Shown: one piece after another, positions 33,435 through 45,172 of the stretch | How the letters are laid out: each line of letters begins with the position of its first letter | Numbering within the stretch: position 1 is the stretch's first letter | Assembly (NCBI GenBank): GCA_963920635.1 | Contig: OY987298.1 | Location: forward strand, 66,795,949 to 66,859,948 | DNA from: Pseudeuparius sepicola | Taxonomy: Eukaryota; Arthropoda; Insecta; Coleoptera; Anthribidae | Length of the DNA stretch: 64,000 nt | Reading direction: 5' to 3' | Notes under the pieces: model-generated | Told to the model about the DNA's origin: nothing | Database searches by the model: none | Seen by the model: the letters and a program-made list of their open reading frames with translations, nothing else | Made by a program: the position numbers and the translations under genes

Positions 33435-34767
33435 CATTGAAATGACAAGTAGATGGAAGGAGTGTAGAGAGAGAAACTGGCAGCCAAACTTGAGTAAGTG
33501 AAATAGTAAATAAATCAGCTGGTTCCGGCAAAAACCACATAACACAAAAGAGGTCTTCCGTTGTCAAACGTCATTTTAATTTTCCTTCTGTCCCAAGTCC
33601 CAATACGAATAGGACTAATTATTGTATTATTTATATTTGATTTGAGTTCGTGTCGTGGGGGCACTTTCGTATAAAACGGCGCTGAGTTTTCTTAGTTGGT
33701 GTTTGGTTTAATAGTACATTTTTAGATCGGAGAGAAAATTTAGTTTAGCTATGTGGCTATATTTTTTCTGTTTTAGTTGTAAATTACAAAAAAGAGGGTC
33801 AACTCCTGTTCTGTATTTGGATGTACCAAACGGGGAGAAAAGAATAAGAAAGTGGGATTTCTTTTCATTCGTAAGTCTTAAAAACTTTGCTAATAACTTT
33901 GCAGTTTTCTAAGAGATAAGGTGATATTAGAGACAAGTGGATTGCAGCAATAAAAAGGAAAAATTTTGTAGTCTACATTCTACAAGTATTTACTTGAATT
34001 TGTAGTCAACAATTTATTGAGAGCAATTTCATAGAGAATTTTGGGCAGTGCAAACTCAAAAAGTATGTAATTACTACAGTTTTTTATTTTCCAAGCCATG
34101 ATAGAAACTATCAAGGGAAAAACTGGCAAAATATTGTGCTAATGAACCTAGCTCTTCGTAGTCAAAGATGGAATTAATCTTGAGGTTCTGGTCCCTTTAA
34201 TAAGGAAATTATTTGTAGTTCTTTTTGTTAGATGCCTAAACAATATAAAATATATATAAAAATATGTAAAAGCTACCTGTCCTACATGCTTTTCCTATTA
34301 AATTGAATTTTAAAATGAATAAATCAATTAAGATAAGTAATTAAAGTTGAAAATGTATACCTTATCCTAGATATTTGTCGTTTTGTTATTTTAAAATAAA
34401 CTTTTATTTTGTAATTTGTATTTTATTTGTCTCAATTTACTTCCAGGTACATAAAATTGCCATGTAGGTAATTTTTTTTAATCAATTCACTACTTTTTTC
34501 TGTGCAATATTTACATAATTGTGGTTATATAGAAAAATTCTCATTCCTACAAACAAGCCGCGAATTTCGGAATACAGATCATACAATACGGAACATGTCC
34601 ATTAAACATCCCTATATACCTCCTTTGCCTGAATCAGCTGACACGTTCATTAGGCGTCCTTGTCTTACTTATTGCCATTTGAAACCTATCTCTCTCTAGA
34701 GTTGGCTGCCCCAAACAACAATGAAAGTGGTACTTGTGCGACTTCCATTGTACTTATCAATTCGATG
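33435..34767 (+). mobile_element. P-element-like transposon, copy 2
   Basis: 1333 bp, the same family as 8743-10151, flanked by its own perfect 8 bp duplication, GTCAAAAC (33427-33434 and 34768-34775). Termini are CATTGAAATGACAAGTAG and CATCGAATTGATAAGTAC. The THAP exon is more decayed: the ATG is lost, and TGTTGT has become TGTTCT so a cysteine is gone. The last ORF-like part (34502-34699) is open here but is less intact in copy 1. Confidence 0.8.
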
Positions 34768-34775
34768 GTCAAAAC

Positions 34776-36172
34776 CTATAGACGTGGTGCCCATTGTTAA
34801 AATTCCCTATATTTTGACTCCAAGATTAAATATATCCATACTACTCTAAAAACATGCTACAAACAAAGACAGAAAGTCAACCATCAACCAACTATACACC
34901 CGGTGATTCCCGGTTATAGTTCCTCCAGAATCACATTTAGATATCGCATGTTTTTTCTTGTTTGGGGGCGCCGGAAGCATCGGAACCTCACCTGAAGACT
35001 CGAGGGATGGTCTAACGACGCCAGCCTCCGAGCCCAGGGTCGAAATAAGTTCGCTACGGTTCGACAAAAAGGGGCAATTTCTGACAATCTCGCGACATTT
35101 TCGGAATAATTTAACGTAGCGCTTAGATTGTGATTAGTTCTGGGCGTCAAGCGTTTATCAAAACAACCTCCTCGGCCAAAAAAGTGCGCTTACGCATCTC
35201 GCTATTTAATACAGCACACTCTTTTCAAACATGGTCAACAATATCAAGACGGATAAACAAGGATGGGACGTTCTCGTTGATCTTTCTAAACAAAGCTTGC
35301 GTGGTGCTGTAGTTTTGATACATGTGCCGCCCATATTAGTTTATACATTGTGCCGCCGCCCACCAGAGGCGACACCACCAACGAGCTACTTGACGTCACA
35401 ACCAAGGAGGGCGCGTTACAAGAATGATTTGAATTATGCTGTTTTTAATTGCTTATATTTATTACATATAAATAAAAAATGAGTTTTTTTGTGAACTGTG
35501 GTTCATTTAATGGCAATAAATTACGTTTGAAAGTAATATTTTTCAAATTTAATTTTTGTGCAAGTTCCTCATTTATTGAATACATATGAAACCTATTTCG
35601 AAACATATTTTGAACACACAAATAAATAGTGAGTGAAGAGATAAAGGTGGGATATAATTAGGCATAACAAGTGATTCAGGGAACTCCGGATCATCCTTTG
35701 CTTCTTCTTCAATTTCTGCAACGGTTACGTTACTATACAACCAATGATCTGTACACCTAGATGACCCATTCAAATGGCATTGTAATCCACGTTGATATAC
35801 AATAAAATATCAAAACAAAGACCCTGTAGTGGTGCACAGCTGATCCGTAAATATATCGCCCACCAGTGGAAAGTTCGGTTTGATCCAGTATTTATAGCAC
35901 CACACACGACGCATTTTAAGCGTTAAGCGCCCCATCACTATTCACTATAATAGTTTGATAGTTAAACAAATGTAAAGAGCTTATTAGCGTTTTTAACCTG
36001 TACCCGGCGCACTACAACAAGGCGTCTGTAAAGAAACAGACGTTTGGCCCTGCCGTGTCGTTGCCAAATCTATTGCGCTTGCCCCAGTTTTCCTTCTTTG
36101 CAACCAGGCTTAGTACATAATTTAATATATTTTCAACATGTGTGTTTTAATATTACCAATTATAATATTATA
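34776..36172. other. non-coding stretch
   Basis: 34950-35420 is GC-richer, with overlapping ORFs on both strands of up to 83 codons, none recognisable. 35540-36170 is AT-rich. No gene is supported. Confidence 0.4.
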
Positions 36173-36404
36173 CAGGGTCCGGCAGAAAGTTGGACACAAA
36201 AATTTAATATTTTTGAACTCTGATTTCGATTAATTTAAATTTATAGCTGCTAATCGAACAAAATTAAAGTTTTGCAGCAAATTCATGTGTTATCCGATGA
36301 TAAGTTGCGCTTGCGGTATTTTGTTTTTTGTAATATACAGGGTGATCGAAAAAATTTAAAAAAAAAATTTCTTTTTGTTAGTTTTTTCACGTCCTTCAGT
36401 GTTC

Positions 36405-37000
36405 ATGTTGAAAATTCACAGGGATAGGACATAAATAAATAAATGCAACCTTTTAAAACAATTGCCGACGTTTCGTCAATATATTTTGACTTTTTCAAGG
36501 CTAAAAAGAAAAACACAATGTCGTAAGAACTACAGAAAAAAGACGAAATACAATACAAACCGAACAAGAAACTAAAAAACTCACCAAGTTAAATCAGTTG
36601 AATATTATAGCACTTATGAAAACATTGTTAAAGACCATATAGACAATTGAAAGACACATTGTTACCGTAAATGCACACGTTATAAATAAATAAAGCGAAA
36701 ATGGAACCACACACTCGAGCAGGAAAGGTAGAATGAGGATAGTTTCTTTAAATTGAATGGGTAAAAAAATAATAATACAATTGGTAAGTTCATATACACA
36801 GTGTGTCCGCATGTGAGTGGCGATCTCACCTCAAATATTAGTTCGTTATTCTCGCGTTTTTTTTGTATAAATCCAACAAATTACTATATACTAAGCTCAA
36901 ATTTTGTGTATCCGTTCTACAGTTTACAGTCTCATTAAGTCTAATATGTATCATCTCGCTAACATTTCTCTTAAACCAGTTTGTTTCTCTATCTAAAATA
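36405..37000 (-). repeat. PLE2 left arm, inverted
   Basis: Antisense copy of 38377-38973, including the end of the PLE2 ORF in reverse (36838 to about 37000 on the minus strand). The high identity shows that the copy is young. Confidence 0.9.
36464..36501 (-). ncRNA. hammerhead-like motif with U3/A8 core, PLE2 left arm
   Basis: Inverted copy of the motif described at 38877-38914. Confidence 0.5.
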
Positions 37001-38539
37001 AAAAACCATAAAATAGTAGATGAACAACAGGCGTTAAAATTAAAACGATATAACTCTGTATCTCCCAAACTATATGGCCTGAGGAAGACCCACAAGCCCA
37101 CTGTCAGTCTCAGACCTGTGGTTAGTTGTGTAGATTCCCCTACATATAATTTGTCGGTTTTTGTACACAATATTTTTACACTGGTTAACTCTACATCTCC
37201 TTTTACTGTTAAAAATTCATATGAATTTGTTTCCTTCATCGAGAACATTACAGTACCTACAGGTTATATCCTAGTTTCTTTGGACGTAGTTTCTTTGTTT
37301 ACCAACATACCCAAAGATTTAGTAATACAAATAATTAAGAAAAGATGGCACCACATAGAAGCATACACTGATATGTCAAAAGACCTATTTTTAACGATAA
37401 TCAATTTTATCTTTAATTCTAGCTATTTCAAATTTAATAATAACTTCTATGAGCAACTAGATGGCACTGCTATGGGTAACCCGACCAGCCCTTCTTTGGC
37501 TAACCTTGTAATGAGTCATCTTATCAGTGAATGTATAGCACAGCTTTCCTTCAGGCTACCTTTTATTAAGATATATGTTGACGACACTTTTCTGGCCATA
37601 CCGGCAGACAAATCTGATGAACTGGTGAATATATTCAACCGGTTCCACCCTCGCATTAAATTTACGATGGAAACAGAGATAAATGGAGTGTTGGCGTTCT
37701 TGGATGTTCAGGTGTTACGTCGGAATGATGGGTCTCTTAGAACGAGATGGTATACAAAACCTACTAATTCGGGACGGTTACTAAACTATAAATCTAATAA
37801 CCCCAAGTCACAAAAAATTGCAGTAGTTAAAAATTTAATTTTTAGATCAACCAAGCTTAGTAGCCCAGAATACCAAATAGAAAATCTTGTGAAGATAAAA
37901 AAAAATTTAAAACTAAACAATTACCCTACGACGTTTGTAAATAATATTATAAATGAATATAATCCTAGTAACAGCAACAACTCACAAATATTAACAACTA
38001 CGTCCAACAGCGCTACCACTGGTCACAGATATTTCAAAATTCCTTTCATTCCGGGTCTTTCTCACAAAATTGCTCACATGATTAGAAATATGTCAAAATC
38101 AACCCAACTAGCATATTATAATACAAAAACCACGAATTCATTATTCTCACGACTCAAGGACAAAACTCCTAAAGGTGAATGTTCTAATATCGTTTATAAA
38201 ATACCATGCAGTGAGTGTTCAAAGTCCTACGTGGGTCAAACTAAACAACATTTGAAGACCAGAATAAAACAGCACAAATATGACTGTAATGACAAATTCA
38301 AAAATAAAAAAGAAAAAACAGCTCTGGCAGCACATCATTTTGAGGAGGGCCATCTATTTGACTATGACAATGCCAATATTTTAGATAGAGAAACAAACTG
38401 GTTTAAGAGAAATGTTAGCGAGATGATACATATTAGACTTAATGAGACTGTAAACTGTAGAACGGATACACAAAATTTGAGCTTAGTATATAGTAATTTG
38501 TTGGATTTATACAAAAAAACCGCGAGAATAACGAACTAA
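37001..38539 (+). CDS. PLE reverse transcriptase with GIY-YIG endonuclease, 5'-truncated
   Basis: Genuine PLE coding sequence starts just after the left arm, at NHKIVDEQQALKLKRYN. The open frame upstream (36863-37000) is only the antisense of the protein's own C-terminus and should not be annotated as protein. RT landmarks: LYGLRKTHKPTVSLRPVVS, motif A LVSLDVVSLFTNIP, motif B GTAMGNPTSPSLANLVMSHL, catalytic YVDD in motif C, motif D VLAFLDVQVL and motif E RWYTKPTNSGR. The C-terminal GIY-YIG nuclease shows IVYKIPC, CSKSYVGQT and RIKQHK. Stop TAA is at 38537-38539. The finger region and the N-terminal domain are missing, so the copy is probably not autonomous, but the frame is clean. Confidence 0.88.
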   Translation, partial: KNHKIVDEQQALKLKRYNSVSPKLYGLRKTHKPTVSLRPVVSCVDSPTYNLSVFVHNIFTLVNSTSPFTVKNSYEFVSFIENITVPTGYILVSLDVVSLFTNIPKDLVIQIIKKRWHHIEAYTDMSKDLFLTIINFIFNSSYFKFNNNFYEQLDGTAMGNPTSPSLANLVMSHLISECIAQLSFRLPFIKIYVDDTFLAIPADKSDELVNIFNRFHPRIKFTMETEINGVLAFLDVQVLRRNDGSLRTRWYTKPTNSGRLLNYKSNNPKSQKIAVVKNLIFRSTKLSSPEYQIENLVKIKKNLKLNNYPTTFVNNIINEYNPSNSNNSQILTTTSNSATTGHRYFKIPFIPGLSHKIAHMIRNMSKSTQLAYYNTKTTNSLFSRLKDKTPKGECSNIVYKIPCSECSKSYVGQTKQHLKTRIKQHKYDCNDKFKNKKEKTALAAHHFEEGHLFDYDNANILDRETNWFKRNVSEMIHIRLNETVNCRTDTQNLSLVYSNLLDLYKKTARITN

Positions 38540-38973
38540 TATTTGAGGTGAGATCGCCACTCACATGCGGACACACTGTGTATATGAACGTACCAATTGT
38601 ATTATTTTTTTTTTTACCCATTCAATTTAAAGAAACTATCCTCATTCTACCTTTCCTGCTCGAGTGTGTGGTTCCATTTTCGCTTTATTTATTTATAACG
38701 TGTGCATTTACGGTAACAATGTGTCTTTCAATTGTCTATATGGTCTTTAACAATGTTTTCATAAGTGCTATAATATTCAACTGATTTAACTTGGTGAGTT
38801 TTTTAGTTTCTTGTTCGGTTTGTATTGTATTTCGTCTTTTTTCTGTAGTTCTTACGACATTGTGTTTTTCTTTTTAGCCTTGAAAAAGTCAAAATATATT
38901 GACGAAACGTCGGCAATTGTTTTAAAAGGTTGCATTTATTTATTTATGTCCTATCCCTGTGAATTTTCAACAT
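38377..38973 (+). repeat. PLE2 right arm
   Basis: Contains the coding end, the 3' untranslated part and the hammerhead-like motif. It is inverted relative to 36405-37000. Confidence 0.9.
38877..38914 (+). ncRNA. hammerhead-like motif with U3/A8 core, PLE2 right arm
   Basis: Stem I GCC, core TTGAAAA, one extra A, stem II GTC/GAC, GAAA with palindromic ACGT, C at the cleavage position, then GGC completing stem I. Relative to CTGANGA the core has C3 to U and G8 to A, two positions that pair with each other in full-length hammerhead structures. Confidence 0.5.
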
Positions 38974-39819
38974 AAATTTCTTTTTTTTACTAGGTGGCTG
39001 TGACTTTAAATCTGACATCCACCTTTGATTCCAAACAACTTTTGTAAGTAACTTTTTACCGTATTTTAAAAAATAAGGGTACTTTACTCTTGAGCTATTT
39101 TGATATTTTTGAATCTACCTCGTAGCCAAAAAGACATATTTAAATTTTGATATGTGCGTTTTGAGTTTGAAATAATGCACCAACTTTTATCAAGAATAAA
39201 ATTTTCTGAGAAATTAATAATAAAAAAGTTTTCCATTTGTTTAACTTTCTGCCGGTCACTGTATATTATATTATAACGTCAATTTTCCTTGGGTGAAGGA
39301 AAACTGGTTATATGACTCGATTTTTTGATACCCCAGGAATAAAACACACGTTTAAAATTATTTACAAAGGTGGTTTATTAAAAATATTAAGAAATGTTGT
39401 TAACATTAAAAATTGAAATAATAATTTAATAGAGGTTATGTACAAGCAGTGAAATTGAAAACTTGACAATAGTTTAAATTTAAATCTAACTCATGGAAAA
39501 CTGGATAATACAATAAGGTCAAAGTCTAAAGTTTACGAAATTGGCACTGACTAGTAAAGAAAGTTCGAAAGCTCAAATTTATGGATAACAAAGTTCTGCA
39601 CTGTTCTGAGTTTAAATTTGGAAGGATTTGTATGAACACCTTACTTGAACGTTTGTTCCTTACGAGGTTCTGGAATTGTCCTCCGAACTTGTCTGCGACC
39701 AAGCTTCACAGTCTGTTAGCTGCGTGAGGGGCGCTGGTTGTTGGCTAGCATGTATCTCAGGGTTTTGGCCCAAGTTCAGCTGACCCTGTATCGGCTGGTT
39801 GGTCTGCAGGCTGTGCTGT

Positions 39820-41165
39820 TATGGTGCCCACGTTTGGTTTAGATGTTAGTTGGTCGAGCGGTATGTTTAAAAGTGGTCCATAGGTTAATTTATTTTTGGT
39901 GGGAGTCTAAGGATTAACGGAAACAACGGGGAATTTTAATACATATATTAAAAAGTAAATGGTACGCCTATGGCGTATAAAATATTACAGTTACGAATAC
40001 AGAAAAATGACTTGAGGATGCACAAACGTTAACAAAATCAACTATTATAATATGACTAAATAAATATAACAGAAAAAAATCGACAATAAAGAGTTAAGCG
40101 CAAAATAATTATCTATAAATTTCAGTAACTGGTTTTAAACCTAGGTGGCGTCGGTGGCGAACAATACTAGCTTATAGCATAAACTGATAACAAAACCTGT
40201 GGAAATGGTACGTGAATGTAGCTCAAAATATTTCAAGAATAATATCCAAATTATTGGCACACAAGTTAGTTAGCCTGATCACACAAGCGATAATAAAAAT
40301 ATGTAAGTTCTTAAAAATGACTCGAAATTGGCACAAAATCGCATTTCAAAATACCCAAAATTTAGCGTAAAATCTTCAGAACTGTAACGACACTGTTTTA
40401 ACATATGACAAAATATAACAATCTTTTACGACACCTCAAGTAAACACTAATAGCAATCTAAATAAAATAAAATCAAATAAATGAATTAACTGGAAAGAGA
40501 AAGGCAACTCAGTCGACAAAACCCAACAAAACAAAATTCAATCGCTTACTTTTTGGTCAGTTCAACGGGCAGCAACCGTACTAAGGCCGGTTCTGGTGTT
40601 GATTATATAGCAGGCTAGGCGGCAGACACTGTATGATGTCTCGGGCAGTACTTCGCCCTGCAATTCGGGATCTTCTACGGCTTCTTCTCATGGCTGGCAC
40701 GGCATCTTACGCTCGCTGGGTTCTCGGGCAGAACTTCGCCCTACAAGTGGTGGTCGGCGACGACAGGCATTTCTTTGGGAGTAACCCCCTTTTATATCAG
40801 CTTGGGACATTGTTTTCGCCTTGATTCTCAGATGTGCAGGTCTTCGCGAGACGCTCGCGTATTTGTCGGCGGATAGAATATTATAAACAAACATAGGTTT
40901 GGAGCATGTTTTCGGGGAACCGTAATGACCCTGACCGATTCCTCCTGGGGTTTCGGTACTTACTTAATGTAAGCAACATGGTTTTTCGATTAAATTTATC
41001 ACCCGATATTCGGCGGCTTGGTCCCTAACCCGATGAATTTGAAACAAGATATTTTAAGGAAGTAGTTAACATTGCATCGAATTATTTGATAAAATCAATG
41101 AATAAAGCCTTATTCATAGGATAAAATAAAATAAGAAAATTGGTTGGTATCTACGGGGCACCTCA
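39820..41165. mobile_element. 1346 bp insertion, probable solo LTR
   Basis: Comparison with the intact repeat at 32610-32625 places the edges, with a 4 bp duplication, CTGT (39816-39819 and 41166-41169). The ends TATGGTGCCCAC and ...GGGGCACCTCA contain an inverted GGTGCC/GGCACC. AATAAA lies at 41101. No convincing ORF is present. A 4 bp duplication and a terminal polyadenylation signal fit a Gypsy-like solo LTR. Confidence 0.5.
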
Positions 41166-41382
41166 CTGTGTGTTGACTCGAAGCAGCTCGTAGAGGTGTC
41201 CGTTCCTTGTGCAGTTTTGAGCGTGTGGAAAATTCAAAAGCAATTAGACACAGCCAATATACTCAGTCAGTGACGTCAAATGTTTAGTCACAAGAAAAAT
41301 GCTCGAAAAAAATATTAATAATTATAATAAGTACAACAATTTGCTTAAGTTTAAGATAATATAGTTAATAAACCCCAAATGA

Positions 41383-42311
41383 TCCACAGGTTAAACCATA
41401 CTTTTATAAAAGGTTTGTTGATGATTGCATACTCTGTATTAATAAAAACGAACTTGAGAACACCTTTAATGCTTTTAATAATTTTCATTCCCGTTTAAAA
41501 TTCACAATGGAAAAAGAAAACAATAATTCAATAAATTTCTTAGACCTAACTATTTTCTATAACAAAAATGGTATGATCTCCACAAATTGGTTTAATAAAA
41601 AAATATGGTCTGAGAGATACTTAAATTTTAACTCAAATGTACCTAATTCCTACAAAAAAAGTGTTGTCAACAGCCTTATTGATCATGCAATTACTCTTTC
41701 TCATAACCATTTTAGACATAATAATCTTATTAAAGTTAAAAATACCCTCCGCAAAAATAATTTTCCTGGGACTTTTTTCAATCCTATTATTAAAAAACGA
41801 ATTCACAAAATTTATAATAATACTAATGACTCTCATTCACAGAACCCAAATAAGTTTTTTTTCTATGCCATTTGTTAGAGGTATTTCAGAACCAATTACC
41901 AAAATTTTCACGTTGCCCATAAAACACAGAATGATACAAAAACATTTTTCTCCAAACATAAACCTAAAAAAACTAACGATCTACAAACAAATCTTGTATA
42001 TAAAGTTAATTGTCTCGATTGTCCATCAACTTATATTGGCCAAACCAGACAATACCTTCATAAGAGATTATATAAACACAAGTACGACATTAAAAATAAA
42101 AATGAAAATTCAGCTGCACTTAGTAGGTAAACATGCAATTGAGGTGTCCCATTATTTTGATTTTGAAAACACTGAAATATTATGCAGAGAAAAGGATTTC
42201 CTCAAGCGAAACGTATTGGAGATGATTCATATTAAGAAACATAAAAACACAATTAACTTTAGAACCGACACTGATGGTCTTTCGCATATTTATTATAACT
42301 TAAAATCCTAA
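41383..42311 (+). pseudogene. PLE3 RT C-terminus and GIY-YIG, frameshifted
   Basis: Begins at KPYFYKRFVDDCILCINKN, that is, at RT motif C (here FVDD). It continues through INFLDLTIFYNKNG and a WSERYLNFN block in a frame that stops at 41878. The nuclease part lies in other frames: LVYKVNCLDCPSTYIGQTRQ with KRLYKHKYD, then after another shift FKRN-like VLEMIHIKKHKNTINFRTD. These are typical Penelope C-terminal motifs. At least two frameshifts make it a dead copy. Confidence 0.8.
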
Positions 42312-42873
42312 AGTTTTAACTTATTAATTATTAACCTTCAAAAAAGGAGTTAAATAAAAAAATTTCGATACTTAGGTTTTTGCAGCTTTCACTGTTGTTT
42401 TCCCGTCTCACCTCGCTTATTACCCTGTATAGAGAATATATTTTTTTAATTGTATAAAATCGAATTGCTTCTCTTTTTAGTTTGAAGAAAAAAACTTGCA
42501 GCCTTTTTTGTATAAACCAAATGTAGAACCGAACAACACATTTCTCAACATTCCTTATTCTAACACACTGCTGTCATTTAAAAATTAAAAAATTTAAATT
42601 TTAACACAATAGACGTTATTAAAGTAAATGAATTCAAACCATGTAAACCAGATTCTTGGCATATGCTTATTTTAATTTGTAATGTTATGTTTACTTCGTC
42701 CTTCATCTTTGTAAGTATTTCTTTTAACTTGTTTCTAGAAAATTGATGAAAATAAAAAAATTTTAACTTTTTTCGCCAAAAATGTTAATTTTTATCATAG
42801 ATTAATAATTGTATTAATTTTTAGGTTAACATTTGATTGCTTAAAAAAAATGTGATTTGTAAATGTTTTTTAT

Positions 42874-42916
42874 AAACCTGATGATGGCTGAAATGAAGCC
42901 GAAACGTACGTAGTTT
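42874..42916 (+). ncRNA. hammerhead-like motif, PLE3
   Basis: Stem I AAAC, core CTGATGA, extra T, stem II GGCT/AGCC, GAAA with the 8-nt palindrome ACGTACGT, A at the cleavage position, then GTTT closing stem I. Confidence 0.6.
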
Positions 42917-44208
42917 TTCCTACAAATAATAAGTATAATAATAAAAAATCTGCATGCAAAATATAAATAAATATATATAATTTCGTCGAACCCACAAATA
43001 TAAATGGTAGAATCCCAGGAATTTTCGTCTTAAGTAAACCCCAAATGTATATTCCAGAATATACCCTGTATAATAACATTTAATTGACTGGATTGCGAGT
43101 TAAAATCAACGACAAAAACATTTATCTATCTATCAGCCACAAACGCTGCTCTTTCCGATGCAAATTAAAAAAATGACGGTACTAATTATTTGTGGTAAAC
43201 GATAATTAAGACAACAATGATATTACTAGAAAAGATAAAAGAAGAGGGCTCCGTCAGGCTTGGGACATATTGAGTGCCACTTTACCGATACGATAAATCT
43301 TACTTTTGAGCAAAACAGGACTGAAAGGCAGCCACGGTTATTCTTCCTTTTATATCTGCAATTAAGCTGGGAGAAATCTCCAAAAAGAACAAACGTGCCT
43401 GGGGCAAGCCACAGGTGAGTTTCAATAAATAGGGAAAATTACCAAAATTATAAAAATAGTTTTAAATGAAACCCACCTGGTACCTGTGTCCACCTTCCCG
43501 TGCCCTGCTCAAAAATCAACAGGTTTTCCCAAAGGATCACGCGTCGCGTTGCCCTTGAACGCCAAGATGGACACCTTGTTCCAAATTTCCCAAAATTCCA
43601 GGTGCGCCATATCAGATTTCACATGAAAAACAGAAAAATACGATTTTATTCCGCTGCACCAAACTGTACCACAAAATCTAAGCACTCAATATTTCCAAAT
43701 GGAGATAACAGGAAGCCGATAAAAGTAGATGATTAAATCGAGACCACAGCCTTCCTGCTATCACCAAATACCTGCCGGAACACTTCACGCTAAAGATTGC
43801 AATCGGAAAGTGGACGAGACGGCTCTCGCAGGTAGTTTTGAAAGCTTTTGCATTATAAAAAATGCAACATAACACAGCCAATCACGACGACGCATTTGTC
43901 GATGTCATCTGGCCATCTGAACATAGAGCAACCAAAGACTTCCTCTATCAGAATTTCACGAAGGCTTCCCGCATAGGGCATGGAACCAGACTCTCAGAAA
44001 ATATTTGCTCTGAACCGAACAATTGACATCAACAAGGTACCTTGGATGTAATACACAAAGAATCACTGTACTTACACTGTTGGCTTAGTATCAACAAGCA
44101 CTAGTGCTTACCAAATGAAATGAATTTAAATGGAAAATTGTGATTCATCTTACAAATAACGATGCATTATTATTTAAAACGTGGTAATGGCTTTGCCTTT
44201 GCTATATA

Positions 44209-45013
44209 CAGTGTGTCTCCAGATGGGGTACCGCACTCTTGTAAAGTTTCTTATATTTGATTTTTCGAGTCATTCTTGATAAAAAGTTTTGCTTGTTCTT
44301 AGAATAAGATTGGCATGGAAAAAGTTAACATTACTTATACTGGGTGACCAGAAATTTGAAAAAACCTTTATTAACATAAGAGTAAACTGCCTCTGTTTGT
44401 AAAGATACTGAAAAAAGTTATAAGAAAATTTGTTCAGCGTGTTAAGTTACTTACGTGTACAAAATTTGAAAGTGTAACGCCTACTTTGATTATTTTTTTG
44501 TTTTTCTTCGATTAAATGTTTTTTTGTAAATAATATGACAAAACTCTATAAACAAAAGTTACTGGCCTACTTTGATTTTCTTCCAATATTTTCCAAAATA
44601 CAAAGTAGGCCTAGAATTGTTAAATTTTGTTATCAGGCGCAGTTTTCCATTCTGGGTAACTTTTGTTAATACAGTTTTGTCATACTATTTAGAGAAAACC
44701 GTTTAATCAAAGAAAAACATAAAAAAATCAAAGTAGGCTTAACTCTTTGAAATTTTGTACACTTAAGTAACTTTCCACGCTGAACAAATTTTTTTTATAA
44801 ATTTTTTCACTATCTCTACAAATAGAGGCAGTTTACTCTTATGTTAATAAACGCTTTTTCAATTTTCTGGCCACCCAGTATAAGTAATGTTAACTTTTCC
44901 ATGCCAATCTTATTTTAAGAACAAGCAAAACTCTTTATCAAGAATGACTTTTCTCGACAAATGAAACATAAGAAACTTTACAAGAGTGCGGTATCTCCTC
45001 CGGGGACACACTG
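44209..45013. mobile_element. TA-flanked 805 bp foldback element
   Basis: CAGTGTGTCTCCAGATGGGG at the left is inverted at the right (…CCGGGGACACACTG) between TA dinucleotides. The arms pair over roughly 400 bp each, including AAGTTAACATTACTTATACTGGG and its inverse. The interior repeats the AAAGTAGGCC words also seen at 650 and 3853. It has no ORF. Confidence 0.8.
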
Positions 45014-45172
45014 TATACATTATAAGAAATAAGTGCTTTCATTATTTTTCACATTAGGGAAGTTGCAACTCTGCAGAAAAGTTTTGTAAATAAATACCAA
45101 AATGTTGAGGACGAAGTTGTGTATTGTATTATGGATCTATAGGTATACAGATCATTGATTACAACTGTTCTC

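Larger units (their letters stand above)
36381..38973 (+). mobile_element. Penelope-like element PLE2 with ~597 bp inverted arms
   Basis: A 16 bp direct repeat, AAATTTCTTTTTnTTA (one mismatch), flanks it at 36365-36380 and 38974-38989. A 24-nt tail (36381-36404) precedes the left arm. The arms are 36405-37000 and 38377-38973, nearly identical and inverted. They are long enough to include the last 54 codons of the coding region. The reverse-transcriptase body lies between. PLE2 is inserted inside a TA-flanked transposon. Confidence 0.9.
36173..39261. mobile_element. TA-flanked transposon interrupted by PLE2
   Basis: The left end CAGGGTCCGGCAGAAAGTT and the right end (inverted) CAGTGACCGGCAGAAAGTT sit between TA dinucleotides. 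Without PLE2 the element is about 490 bp and has no ORF. A second CAGGGTGATCG end-like word occurs at 36334. Confidence 0.65.
41382..43034 (+). mobile_element. Penelope-like element PLE3, strongly 5'-truncated
   Basis: A 13 bp perfect duplication, TAAACCCCAAATG, flanks it (41369-41381 and 43035-43047). It starts directly inside the reverse transcriptase, with no inverted 5' arm. It ends in a long AT-rich 3' region with a hammerhead-like motif (42874-42916). Confidence 0.85.
39302..44185 (-). repeat. 2 kb repeat, right copy, inverted and interrupted
   Basis: Reverse-oriented copy of 31121-33130. It is split by a 1346 bp insertion (39820-41165) and by PLE3 (41382-43034). The pieces 39302-39819, 41166-41381 and 43035-44185 are collinear with the left copy. 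ORFs at 43500-43740 have no recognisable domain. Confidence 0.75.

Noticed and set aside
36863..37000. N-terminal 46 residues of the apparent 558-residue PLE2 ORF, hydrophobic and signal-anchor-like
   Set aside because: They are the antisense translation of the PLE2 C-terminal coding region within the inverted arm, not protein.
43500..43740. ORF with YSAAPNCTTKSKHS resembling the start of a THAP domain
   Set aside because: Only a few residues fit; the following FP/W/C-x-x-H signature is missing and the other repeat copy does not conserve it.
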